Origin: Morella rubra
Lineage: Eukaryota; Streptophyta; Magnoliopsida; Fagales; Myricaceae
Direction of reading: 5' to 3'
Assembly: GCA_003952965.2 (NCBI GenBank)
Contig: CM025851.1
Location: 19,401,739 to 19,465,738, forward strand
DNA length: 64,000 bases
The notes beneath the pieces were generated by a model. The model saw nothing but the letters and a program-made list of their open reading frames with translations. It was not told the origin of the DNA and made no database searches. The position numbers and the translations under genes were made by a program. Shown here piece after piece: positions 37,368-47,688 of this stretch. Position 1 is the stretch's first letter; every line of letters starts with the position of its first letter.

Positions 37368-37901
37368 CTACAGAAGAGGAAAGAATAAAAATATTTTATA
37401 TATAATTAATATATATAGAGTTTGATCAACTTCAACTGATTTTGTATCTTGCAAAACATGTTGATAAAAAGCTCGTGTAAACATTGGGTTTCTTGGAATA
37501 AAATTCCAACCAGGAGGTAATATCTGAGAAGCTGCTTGGTATGGATCAGTAAGTGTATGATATGGATCTTCAACAAAAGTAACATGCCTGATATATTCTT
37601 TGGGTATCATAAAATCATTGGGATTGCAAGGTAAGGAAGAGGATGCAGTGGAGGAAGTTTGTATCTTTTGACTGAAGGATTTATCCATTGGAGGAAGAGG
37701 AGGAGGAACTCTAGGACCTGCTATTGGTGGTATTTGACCTAAAACAGTGAAATTGTTATTCAAGGGAATGGAATTTGGACGAAGACTAGGGCGAGGAGTA
37801 TTTGTGGGGGGAGGACCACGAAAAGGAAATGGAGGAAAGGAATTATCTGAAAAGAAATCATCAGCAGATATTTTCTTTGAATTAGAAGAAGAAGAACTCA
37901 T
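37368..37901 (-). CDS. Second ORF of the endogenous pararetrovirus, function unknown (up to 177 aa)
   Basis: The frame starts at 37899-37901 and its ATG overlaps the TGA ending the polymerase frame (ATGA, 4-nt overlap). The N-terminal two-thirds is rich in Ser, Pro and Asn. The C-terminal part has a more conserved-looking block around PPGWNFIPRN and a segment ending DTKSVEV. The last 20 or so residues (LYILIIYKIFLF) are probably read-through into flanking AT-rich DNA, so the 3' end may be truncated. Proteins of this kind follow RNase H in florendovirus-like genomes; no function is established. Confidence 0.6.
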   Translation of the reverse strand: MSSSSSNSKKISADDFFSDNSFPPFPFRGPPPTNTPRPSLRPNSIPLNNNFTVLGQIPPIAGPRVPPPLPPMDKSFSQKIQTSSTASSSLPCNPNDFMIPKEYIRHVTFVEDPYHTLTDPYQAASQILPPGWNFIPRNPMFTRAFYQHVLQDTKSVEVDQTLYILIIYKIFLFFPLL

Positions 37902-38945
37902 TTTCCCTGTAGAAATTCACGAGTTAAAAAATTAGGGATTGAGTTATGTATTCCTTTTATATGTTCAATATCAAAATCAAAAACAGAAAAGATGCCTTGC
38001 CATCTGGCAAATAATTGTTTGGAAGCAAGATTTTTAACATCTTTTTCTAAAATATCTTTGACTACTTTGCAATCAACTCAAATTAAAAATTTTTTATTTA
38101 AAAGATCATCTTGAAATTTTGAAACACAAAGTACAATGGCTAACACTTCTTGCTTGACAGTACTGTATCTTTGTTGTGTAGAATTCCATGCATGAGAATG
38201 ATATCTTACTATCTATTATTTATCTGTATGATGTATGCGTTGTTTTAATATGCCACCATATCCAATATTTGATGCATCAGTTTCTACTATCTTGAATGCA
38301 TGAGGAGATGCAATGCCTAAACATGGTAATTGTTTAACATGTTTTTTAATTTGTTTTACTATAGCAGTATGTTGATTTGTCCAAGGAGATGATTTTTTCT
38401 TTAATCGATAAAATAAAGGTTTGTATATAAGTCTTAGATCTTTATAGAATTCACCAATATAATTTAAACTACCAAGAAAACGTTGCAATTGTTGTTTTCA
38501 GTGATTTTATCAGGAAATTTATCAGCAAATTCAATGGCACGTGATATAGGTGTAATAGTACCTTGATATATATTATGTCCTAAAAATCTTACTTGAGTTT
38601 GAAATAATTTTATCTTTGGAGCAGAAACAATGAGACCATTTTGTTCAATTATTTTCTGAAATTTCTTAAGATGATACCAATGCCGTTTAATAGAGTCAGA
38701 AAAGATTAATACATCATCAATATAAATAATAGCAAATGAAGTATAAGGATTAAATATATCATTCATAATATTTTGAAATTTTGAAGGAGCATTTTTTAAA
38801 CCAAAGGGCATAACATTCCATTCATAATGACCAAACGGAACGGTAAAAACAGTTTTATATCGATCACTATATATGACAATACTACAGTCAGTCTCTCCAT
38901 GTCTGAGTGACAAACAAAAGAGAAAAGAATTATTGATCAAAAGTT
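37898..38945 (-). pseudogene. Decayed reverse transcriptase-RNase H of the endogenous pararetrovirus
   Basis: The RT palm is recognisable from TVPFGHYEWNVMPFGLKNAP to the catalytic YIDDVLIFS, followed by the connection region (RFLGSLNYIGEFYKDL) and the RNase H start IVETDASNIGYGG. Further RNase H segments (EVLAIVLCVSKFQDD and ARWQGIFSVFDFDIEHIKG) continue to the end of the frame. Breaks: a frameshift between the RT and connection frames near 38464-38490, tandem stops TAA and TAG at 38216-38218 and 38213-38215, and a TGA at 38078-38080. The RT start is missing upstream of about 38880. It cannot give a working enzyme. Confidence 0.82.
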
Positions 38946-39248
38946 TCAATATCACTCTGAATTAATTCCCTTGTACATCTCAAAAAATTTTAATAGATTC
39001 AGAGTCCACATTACACCATAAATTATTAATAAATTTATATAATATACTCAGAGACGGAGCTACGTGAATTTTAACCTGAAAATCAAAGGGGAATTAAACG
39101 ATTATACCATTCAGATACAACGGATGGATGATGCACTTTGTTTGTTTATTTTATTTTATCTATTTTCGTTCTTAGGCATGTGACTTCCGCCATCACAACG
39201 CATCAAAAATTTGAATGCAGTTGTGTTGCACATTGTGAAAGTTAGAAC

Positions 39249-40415
39249 TGTGGAAAATTAACTTATCAATTCTCTTTGTTCATTTTCAAGAATTCTTCAA
39301 TAATCTTCAAGTTCTTGTCGATCTCACAATCTCGAGAATTCCACAACAGCAGCCTAAATTTTCTGTCTCTTTCCTCTCCACGCTCGCAGCCGTCATAGGG
39401 TTTTTCAAGTTCTCATGGCTAACTCTAAATTGACAATTAGGGTAGACTATCTCATAGCTATCTTTTTATACGAAAACCTTAGTTGTGATAGTGCGTGAGA
39501 TCGTTAGGGATCTCAGATCTTGGCCATAGGATCACATGGAAAACTCTTTTACCATTAACTCTCTTATATTCTTTTATTCGAATTTCAGGCTTCTACTATT
39601 TGTAATCATGTCCATCAACATATTACAATTCACCCTCGAAAATTTGAGATTGATTTGTGAAATCCCTTTGCTAACAACTATTCGTTTATTTATCTTTCCA
39701 CCATACTATATTTCATATGGGCTAATAGGACCGAAATATCATCATTGATAAAATCTCTGACTCATATAATTTTTAATTTTATAATATGTAACTCATTGGA
39801 CTCTCAAATTGTTTTCAAAACAATTTCACAAATAAATATATATTATATATTAATTTCGAAAAAATATTTTCACAAAATTCCTTTGGCTAGAGATTTCATC
39901 ATGCATAAGACTCGACGTTGTCATCACCAAATGACTCAATCAGAGTACAGGCATACAATAAACAAATATGCACAAATCTCTCAAGTCTAAGGATATTATA
40001 AACAAATTGTGTTGAATACCTTCTCAACATCAATGATCACTTCTAGAAAGTATCCAAATTTGATATCGTTCAGTGCATGTACTATTACAGTGGACTTACT
40101 CATTTGCTTAAGATCACTACCTCGATGACTGAGCACATCATCCTATTTAATAGAGGAACAACGAGTATAGACCTATTGTACATCAATATGTACCTTAGTC
40201 TAGAACTAAATATCAAGTGTATAAAGAACCGAAAAGTCATACTCTCCGTATTTGATGCATTAACCATTGGCATAACTTTTTTACAATGTCACTTAATAAT
40301 AATCTAGTAACATCTTATGTTATAACATATTACTTAATATAATAAATATAAACACGTGATATTTAAATAACAATTATCTAGAATAATGATTTTTAGAGGA
40401 TACGTTTTAACGCAT
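39249..40415. repeat. LTR-like dispersed repeat, copy 2
   Basis: Begins TGTGGAAAATTAACTTATCA and is colinear with 14304-15570 to about ATTTTTAGAGGATACG, with about 80% or higher identity by eye and several small gaps. It has no coding capacity. No clear target duplication was found at its edges. Confidence 0.55.
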
Positions 40416-41689
40416 TGTACCTTTTCCCCTCCCACACAGTCTCTTTTTGATCTTTTGTGAAGGATATCACTTTGGAATCCAATCAAGAAAAAGCTTTTTG
40501 AAAGACTACCATGAAAGTCCTACCAGAGCCATTGGAACTTGTTCACTAAGTGTTTGTGGTCCAATTAATCTATCATCATTTGATAAGACAAGTACCTCAT
40601 TTTCATAAATAATTTTAACAGGAAAAATATGGGTTTATTTTCTTAAAGAAAAAATCAAGAAGTCTTTAAAACATTCAAAATAGTTCAAATTGAAATATTA
40701 AAGTGGCTATAAAATTAAAGCTTTAAGATTCGATAGATGGGATGATTGTTGTTACTTGAATGTTCTTCCTAACATGCTCATAAAATAAAATCTGCTTGAA
40801 AATAGATCATATATTGTTCTCTATATTGATTCAGGTATGATCTATACGTTGTTGTTAATTATCTGTTATAGAATAAAATTCTATTTTATTTTCTTGTTTG
40901 TATCGTTAGAATTATAGCATTTGTTTGGAAAATTAGGGCTTATTAAGTTTTAATGGAACACCATCATTTCACAACATGCTAAAATTACATCATCAACCAT
41001 ATTCTTTCTTTCTTTCCTTTTTTTTTTTTTTTCTTTCTTTTTCTGGGTACTTACTACTTAATTAGACGCATCTTGAGCTAGTCCCCTAATGCGTTATCTT
41101 CGACGGTGATGGATCCAAAGTCAATATTTACATCTCAAAAAGCATCAAAAGACCACTAATACATTGGATCCGTTACACATTTCGATGGCTTGATGAGAAA
41201 ATAAAAGTTTAGAAAAAAGGAAAAAATAAGGGTAAATCGCTGCCGGGATTTGAGCCCGAAGTCTCTTATCATTAGAGTTGCCATTGTGCTACAGCGGATT
41301 TGTTGTTATTAATTTGCTTATTAATAGTCTAATTAACAGCCATCCAAAAGCAAAAGGAATAAATATTATCGTCAATAATATCCATTAGATCCAATCTCTT
41401 CCTTCACTCTTTCTTTCTCACGATAGGCATTAATTAAAGTTTTATTTCTTGCAATTTTAATAGTCAATTATGGTCAATTTTAGAAACATTTTCCCCCAAA
41501 ATTTATACGACCCAGTTGTTGAAATCTTCAGCCGCTATTTAATTTATCTTTTTTAAAATAAAAAATGACAATTTGAATTGCAGTTTAGGAATATATCCAG
41601 CTGATTATCAAAATCATCCGTAACATTGACCAATTAATTTTGTATTTAGCCATAAGATTTATCCAGTCGCAGATATTCCCTATTAGTGA
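40416..41689. other. Intergenic, AT-rich, no gene seen
   Basis: Contains a pyrimidine-rich run near 41008-41042 and the tRNA-like sequence at 41238-41296. No coding exon is supported. Confidence 0.45.
41238..41296 (-). mobile_element. tRNA-like sequence, probable SINE head or tRNA pseudogene
   Basis: On the minus strand a near-cloverleaf can be drawn: outer stem CGCTG/CAGCG, A box TAGCACAATGGC, anticodon-type stem CTCT/AGAG with a 7-base loop, and T arm CGGG/CCCG closing CTCAAAT (B box GGCTCAAATCC). The acceptor stem is short and the total is below tRNA length, so a working tRNA is unlikely. The downstream side is pyrimidine-rich (TTATTTTTTCC). Confidence 0.45.
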
Positions 41690-42950
41690 TATATTTTAGC
41701 AACAAATTTTAAATTTATTGCTAAAAACATGTGTTTGAAGTTGACGAAATATTATTTTGTAAAAGATACATTTTTAGCAACACAATCGGGTTCATTGCAA
41801 TAACACTTTTTGCAACAAAGGTAGAATTTCGTCAATAAAGATAGTTGGTTTAAGCTTTAGGTACCAAACAATATTTTCGTGGTAGAAGGTACATTTTTAG
41901 CAATGCAATTGGGTTAGTCACAATGACACTTTTTGCGACGAATGCAGAATTTCGTTACTAAAAATATTTGTTGTAAGCTTTAGCGACGATATAATATTTT
42001 TGTCACAGGAGAGACATTTTTAGTTACGCAATTATGTTCGTCGCGATAACATTTTTTGCGACGAAACTAGAATTTCTTCTCTACAAACATTTGTTTTAAG
42101 ACTTTAGCAATGAAACAATATTTTTGTCGCAAAAAAAGCATTTATAGTGACAAAATTGGGTCGTCCCTAATAAAGTCGTCGCTAAAATAGTCTTTTTGCA
42201 ATGAAATTCTTTAGTTGTTGCTATAAAATGGGTATTTTAAGTCTTTAGCGGCGAAACAATATTTACTTCGCAAAAAGAGTGGGGGAAATTGCGACCGTTT
42301 ATGATCATTCTCATTGACTAGAAAAAATTTCGTGACCACAAGCAATATGATGACGAGAAATATTTTTGGGTCACTAGATTTATGGTGACCAACACAATAT
42401 GTTCAAAAAGATTTTGATCAATATAGACTCTTTTTAATAAGGCCGACTAAAAAAAAAATATCCATTGAATGTCTATATTTAGTCACTTTTGACTATGGAG
42501 AATTTGTCGTCACTGAAAGTAATCAAACTATGAAGTGTTTGACGAGAATTTTAGTTGAGATATAAAATTCAAGTTTTGACCAATACCTCGTCCAATATGT
42601 CACTAAGAGAGGCGCGTTGGTAAAACAAGCGACCATTATTATCATCATCACAGATTGACATGAGATCTAAATATTACCTACAAGTTTATGTGACCATATG
42701 ATTATAGACTTACTATAGGCTCCATTGAATGTTGTTGACTATCATGGTAATCAAACCCAAGTTTTGACCAATTTTTTGGTGAATAATTAGCTAAATTCAT
42801 CACAAAATAGTCAAGTATTTGGACTACAAAATTGGATAATAGAATAGAGTAAAGTGGTGGAAATTGTGACTTTTTACATTTTCATTGTAGTGTTGATTCA
42901 CTACTTTTATACTATTCAAAAATATTTTGATGGCTCTTTTTGTTGTAGTG
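41690..42950. mobile_element. CACTA-like transposon end with about 120-bp tandem repeats
   Basis: Read on the minus strand, 42950 opens with CACTACAACAAAAAGAGCC, a CACTA-type terminus. Inside, 41770-42255 holds four diverged copies of a unit of about 120 bp containing ACATTTTTAGCAAC, TTTTTGCGACGAA and CAATATTTT. The region 42255-42890 has further CGACGA/GTGACC-type motifs. Subterminal arrays of GCGACGAA motifs are typical of plant CACTA elements. A left terminus was not found and no transposase is visible, so this is probably a fragment. Confidence 0.5.
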
Positions 42951-43935
42951 TTTGGTCATGCCCTCATTGAAGGGATAGTGGAAATGGGGTTGTGACACAG
43001 TAGTGTTTTCTACTTTAACTTTTTTTTATGAGACATTATAGTTTTCCAATTTCCTAAAGCTTAGGAATATAAATCTAAAATAATGTGAAAATTTGACAAC
43101 TTCTATGAGATTTTCTGTTCAAGATTTCTAAATTTTTTTTTCTCTGTTTCGGTTTTGGGCATTTAAATGTTAACTCTAAAAAAAAATAAAATCAACTCAT
43201 TAATTAGTACCCATTTCTCCGCAAACATATATATTTTGAACAAGTCTCACCATTTTTAGCAACACGCGGGCAAAAAAAAAACAAAAGCACTTCTAAGGAA
43301 TTTTCTCCTTCAGCAAATGATATATTCTAGAGGTCACACAGCTTTTTCTAAAAAATAAAAAATAAATAAAATTAGGAAGATTCATACATGCACCTTCTTC
43401 AACCAATTTTTTTTGTCAATCCAAACAAGACAAATAAGTCTACAGTAAGACAGTACTCCTATTTTAAGTAGTCCAGCGACAAAATATTAATGATGAAAAT
43501 AACGGTTCCGTGTAGGTTTAAGTTTGGGCATATTATTTTTTACGCCTGATCTTGGGCAAGAAAGTTAATCGACAAGTATTTCCCAACAACTACTCATTTC
43601 GCCTTATATATTCTTTGTTGAATTTATATTGTTAAAAAATTAATCTAATTTCTTCCCTCCCTACGCCAACAAGTCTTTCTTAATTTGTAAACAAAATGGG
43701 TTAATTATACACTTAATTAATCACTTCAAGTAGATATTGAGCAAGTTTTGCATCTAAATTAATTTGTACTAGATGGTGGACTTCCACTAATTAATTTGTA
43801 TGATACTGTATTGAGAGAGTCAACCCCAAATTTGGTTGTACATGACTAGATCCTTTACGAGTGCAATTTGGATAGAGATAAGTATCATAAGTATTAAATG
43901 TTGTATAATTTACACTACCCGAATCTATAGTAATA
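42951..43935. other. Intergenic, AT-rich, no gene seen
   Basis: No exon, tRNA or transposon end could be supported. Confidence 0.45.
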
Positions 43936-44340
43936 TTAAATATAGGCTTAATTAGTCCGCTAGTCCATGTATTTTAACTTTTTTCCGATTTGGACCATTG
44001 TTTTAATTCTTCCCTTAACTACTTGTCTCAAGAAGATTCTCTCGTCAAAACATGAACTACAAACAAGGTATGCAGACATATTTTGCTAACAAAAAACGTG
44101 TCACTATCTAGCGACGTGGGCCGAGCGAATCCAAGTGTCGGCTGATAATTGGTAGTGACTTGTTTACCGTTAGCCATCTAGGCATATTTTGTTAGTCACA
44201 ATATTAAGATTGGACGGAAAGATATTTTTAGGACATATAGTTAACTTTAAGAACTCATAAGGAAAAAATTAAAACTGTGGGACCAAATTGAGAAAAAGTT
44301 AAACTACTTAGACTAACGGACTAATTAAGCCTTAAATATA
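43936..44340. mobile_element. Mutator-type MITE, 387 bp, with perfect 9-bp target duplication
   Basis: The element (43945-44331) begins GGCTTAATTAGTCCGCTAGT and ends ACTAACGGACTAATTAAGCC, with arms of about 75 bp. TTAAATATA is duplicated exactly at 43936-43944 and 44332-44340. The GGCTTAATTA terminus and the 9-bp duplication match the MITE at 29240-29582, so both were probably moved by the same transposase. It lies about 510 bp upstream of the neprosin-like start codon. Confidence 0.85.
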
Positions 44341-44792
44341 ATAGAGTGCACATATTTATCTATTTCTGTCCAAATTATAGAGGTTGCTGGTCCAGTTGGC
44401 TGTGTGCATAATCCGAGAAGTGTACTCTCAATATGGAGGACTTGATTTGGTATTTTTCTATACATGGAAAATAATTAGCTAGCTAGGTGGATTGAATTCT
44501 TAAATTTCCTCCACAATAAATTCCCCAAATTTTCAGATTTTGTCACCCCATCATGATGATTTATTACATGCGAGATGCAATAAATTAGGAAGAAATTAAA
44601 ACATATACTAGAAATATTAAATAATGAAGTGGCAAAATCCGGACCATTAAATATATACTACAAATAGCAGTTAATGCTGTAGGAGTTGCAGCATACAAAA
44701 TTTTCCCAAGATTATCCTCAATCCCTTTAGACAAAATTCTAGTTTAAGTATAATTTTGACTTCCTTCGCTGGGTTAATTAAACTACCCTCTT

Positions 44793-44799
44793 ATATATC
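44793..44799 (+). promoter_or_regulatory. Putative TATA box of the neprosin-like gene
   Basis: TATATAT lies 55-61 bases upstream of the ATG at 44854, a typical plant promoter spacing with a short leader. Confidence 0.55.
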
Positions 44800-44853
44800 T
44801 CTTGGGGCGTACTGCCAGTTTCATTGTGATCCTCTTTGTTAGAAAGAGAAACT

Positions 44854-47177
44854 ATGGAGAAAAGAAAGATAATGATTTCGTTGGTAATATTGGCTTTGGT
44901 TCACTTGCTTCTCTTGGGCAATGCAGCTAATGCGAAATCTGAAGCTACAGAAACTTCATCAGAAGTTGATCGGAAACTGCAGCTTCTCAATAAGCCTGCA
45001 GTCAAGAGTATTCAGGTATAGTATTTGTTCGTCTAACAGATAATTACAGAGTCTTCTTAAACATGATAAACATCCAAACTCACCTGATCATATTCTCCAT
45101 AAATTTCACCCACTTGGGGATTTCGGCCTAAAAATGCATGACAAGTAGTTGGGAATCCATGATGGGTTTCTCATCATCATTCTGCTAAATCTCATGATTT
45201 GCGTCCATTTTCCCTACCTTTTTTTTCCAGATTATTTGCTATGATCATCTATATATTCCAGCTTTCATGGTTCTTGTAGAGCGAAGATGGAGATATTATC
45301 GACTGCGTCGACATCTACAAGCAACCTGCTTTTGATCATCCAGCACTAAGGAACCACACCATTCAGGTGGGATTATATATATTTGCTTTAACACACACCT
45401 TCTCTCTCCAGAGATTACTTGTTCAATGTAAAGCTGTATCAATGGCATGCACGACATGATCGTATAGTTAAGAAAGTCCAACACCCCTCATGGCGGCCAT
45501 AATTTAGTTTCAAACTGCTGTACGGACATAAGTAAAGTTTCTTGACCTTTTTGTATAAAGCTTCGTGTAATCTGCAGATGCGACCGAGCTTTACTATCAA
45601 AGATAAAACTAATTCAAGCACAAAAAATCAGTCTTCTTCGCCGGTGCCAATATCTCAGACTTGGCAAAAAAGTGGAAGTTGTCCAGACGGAACCATTCCC
45701 ATTCGTAGAACTCGAAAGGAAGACTTATTGAGGGCTGCTTCCCTCGAGCACTTCGGAAGAGACGGCCCGCGGAATTCCACTGCAGGGAACGAAACAGATG
45801 GCCGAAGTAGTCAATTTGTTTACCATAACGGCACCAAATACGCAATCTATCCCATACAGGACCACTCGGTAATTATAATAGCTTATATATATGCAGTGGC
45901 TGCATGTTTTTTGGTTAATACGTTTACTGACTATTAAATCAGTAGAATATTTAGAAAAGGGTTTCATCTTTTTACCAATTTTATAAATATTGCTGATCTT
46001 GTTAGCGTCTGCTTCTCGAACCAGACTGCATTTCTTGTTACGACGGGATATAACTTCATTGGAGCTAGAGGAGAAATAAACATTTGGAGTCCAAAAGTTG
46101 AGTCGCCAGGTGAATACACAACTGGTCAAATCTGGCTAAAGAATGGCCCTGGCGACAGTTTTGAAAGTGTAGAAGCAGGCTGGATGGTTAGTTCAATATT
46201 AAGCCAAAAAAACCCAAATTTCAGTTATACTACTAGTCACAGAAATTATCCACTCTTTTCCTTTTGCAGGTCAACCCGACGTTATTTGGTGATGGAGAAC
46301 CGAGGCTTTTTGGCCGTTGGACTGTAAGCACACGCATCTTCTCCAAAATTCATCAGAAGTGTCTCTGTTTTTACTTGTTTTCTTCATACGTTATGTGAAA
46401 CAGCGAAGAACCGAATCACCAATTTCCTTCGCGAAACAAACAGTAATTACCAACGAAGTTATGATGATCCTATTTGTGTGTGTCTGTGATCTCTCTCTTT
46501 CTCTCTTTGGTTAGCTGGACGCGTACGGGAAGACTGGTTGCATTAACCTCCTTTGCCCTGGATTTGTACAAACTAGCAAAAAAGTGGCCCTTGGTGCAAT
46601 TCTTCGGCCTACGTCACAGGAGTGGGGAACTCAGTATCAAATCGACCTCCAAATTGACAAAGTAATGGGATTCTCTTCCTTCTCTCCATGCAATATCAGA
46701 ACTGTTGTGCATCTCGTACTCCGATCATTTTCGTTTTCTTTTCGTATCGATGAGTAGTAATTGGCTACATAAAACCCAATGTTCTGTTTCCAGGATCCAA
46801 CGGGTAATTGGTGGGTACACTTTGCTAACGACGAAGTGGTGGGGTATTATCCCGCGGCTATCTTGAATTATCTGCAACACAGTGCCATCCTAGTGGAATG
46901 GGGCGGAGAAGTTTATAGCAAAAAGTTGAGGAAAAACAACCCCCACACTGCAACAGCCATGGGGAGTGGGGAGTTTGCATACCCGAACTGGGGAACATCA
47001 GCTTATATTAATAGGATTAGGATTATCGATTATTCCCTCCAGTTGAAGTACCCTGACTGGGTATACAGTTTCTCCGAGGAACCCGATTGCTACTCTGCAA
47101 ACAATTACCAAAAGAATCTCGCAACAGAGCCTACTTTCTTCTTTGGAGGACCTGGTCGAAATAGATATTGTCCATGA
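44854..47177 (+). CDS. Neprosin-like protein (DUF4409 activation peptide plus neprosin/DUF239 domain), 428 aa
   Basis: Seven exons, all in phase 0: 44854-45015, 45280-45366, 45578-45868, 46025-46186, 46270-46323, 46515-46661 and 46794-47177. Residues 1-27 form a signal peptide, so the product is secreted. Residues 28-160 contain the activation-peptide region ([20 protein letters not shown] and the Trp/Cys segment [11 protein letters not shown]). From about 165 the neprosin domain follows. The two glutamates expected for catalysis are in SVEAGWM (Glu230) and LVEWGGEV (Glu336). The family is known from Nepenthes neprosin, a prolyl endopeptidase with a glutamate pair at similar spacing. Cys pairs such as [10 protein letters not shown] are conserved. 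Most plant members have no assigned substrate. A TATA box and a compact leader support the start. Confidence 0.92.
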
Positions 47178-47362
47178 GAGCAACAACGTTCCAAAAGTTG
47201 GTGTTGGATACGGTTCGGCTTATATGACAATGTAATTGGACATGTCTTTACAGTCTGCTGATAATAAAGCCAGCTTACCTGAAACCCTTCAGGCTCTTCT
47301 TTATTGCCAAAAATATTAATAGCAATTAGTTGCAACAAAAGAAACTCTAAAATCTGCTCATG
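47178..47362 (+). terminator. 3' UTR of the neprosin-like gene with poly(A) signal
   Basis: AATAAA lies at 47263-47268, 86 bases after the stop codon. The copia element begins about 100 bases further on and may lie within or just past the transcribed end. Confidence 0.55.
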
Positions 47363-47367
47363 CTTTA

Positions 47368-47688
47368 TGTCAGTGTTTGTAAAAGAGCAGAAGCGGAGAA
47401 GAAAGAGAGAGTGCGCAATTTGGCTGTATATTCAATTGATAAAAAAGAGAGCAGAGCTCTGTACAATATATAGCGGGTAAAAGAATATCTCTAACAAACT
47501 AATAGACGCGTGTAAAAGAATATCTCTAACAAACTAACCACCTGAGAAGGCACTAGAAGGCACTGGAATCTTAGCCGAATAAGACACGAAGAATATAAAA
47601 ACAAAAAAGGAGAGAAAAGATCAAGTAAGTGTCGTTGGTGACTCAACAGCTGAGGCTGCATGATCCTGTAGAGCTGTTAATGCTAAGA
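47368..47688 (-). repeat. 3' LTR of the copia element (321 bp)
   Basis: Spans TGTCAGTG to GCTAAGA on the plus strand. It is 10 bp longer than the other LTR because AAGGCACTGG is tandemly repeated. Confidence 0.93.

Larger units (their letters stand above)
37368..38945 (-). mobile_element. Endogenous pararetrovirus fragment (Caulimoviridae, florendovirus-like)
   Basis: Minus-strand remnant of reverse transcriptase, then RNase H, then a second ORF overlapping by 4 nt. That order with a separate downstream ORF of unknown function is what I know of florendoviruses; other caulimovirids are not excluded. The 5' part of the viral genome (movement, coat, protease) is absent, and similarity stops abruptly near 38880-38945. 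No LTRs flank it, as expected for a pararetrovirus. Multiple stops and a frameshift show it is an old, inactive copy. Confidence 0.75.
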
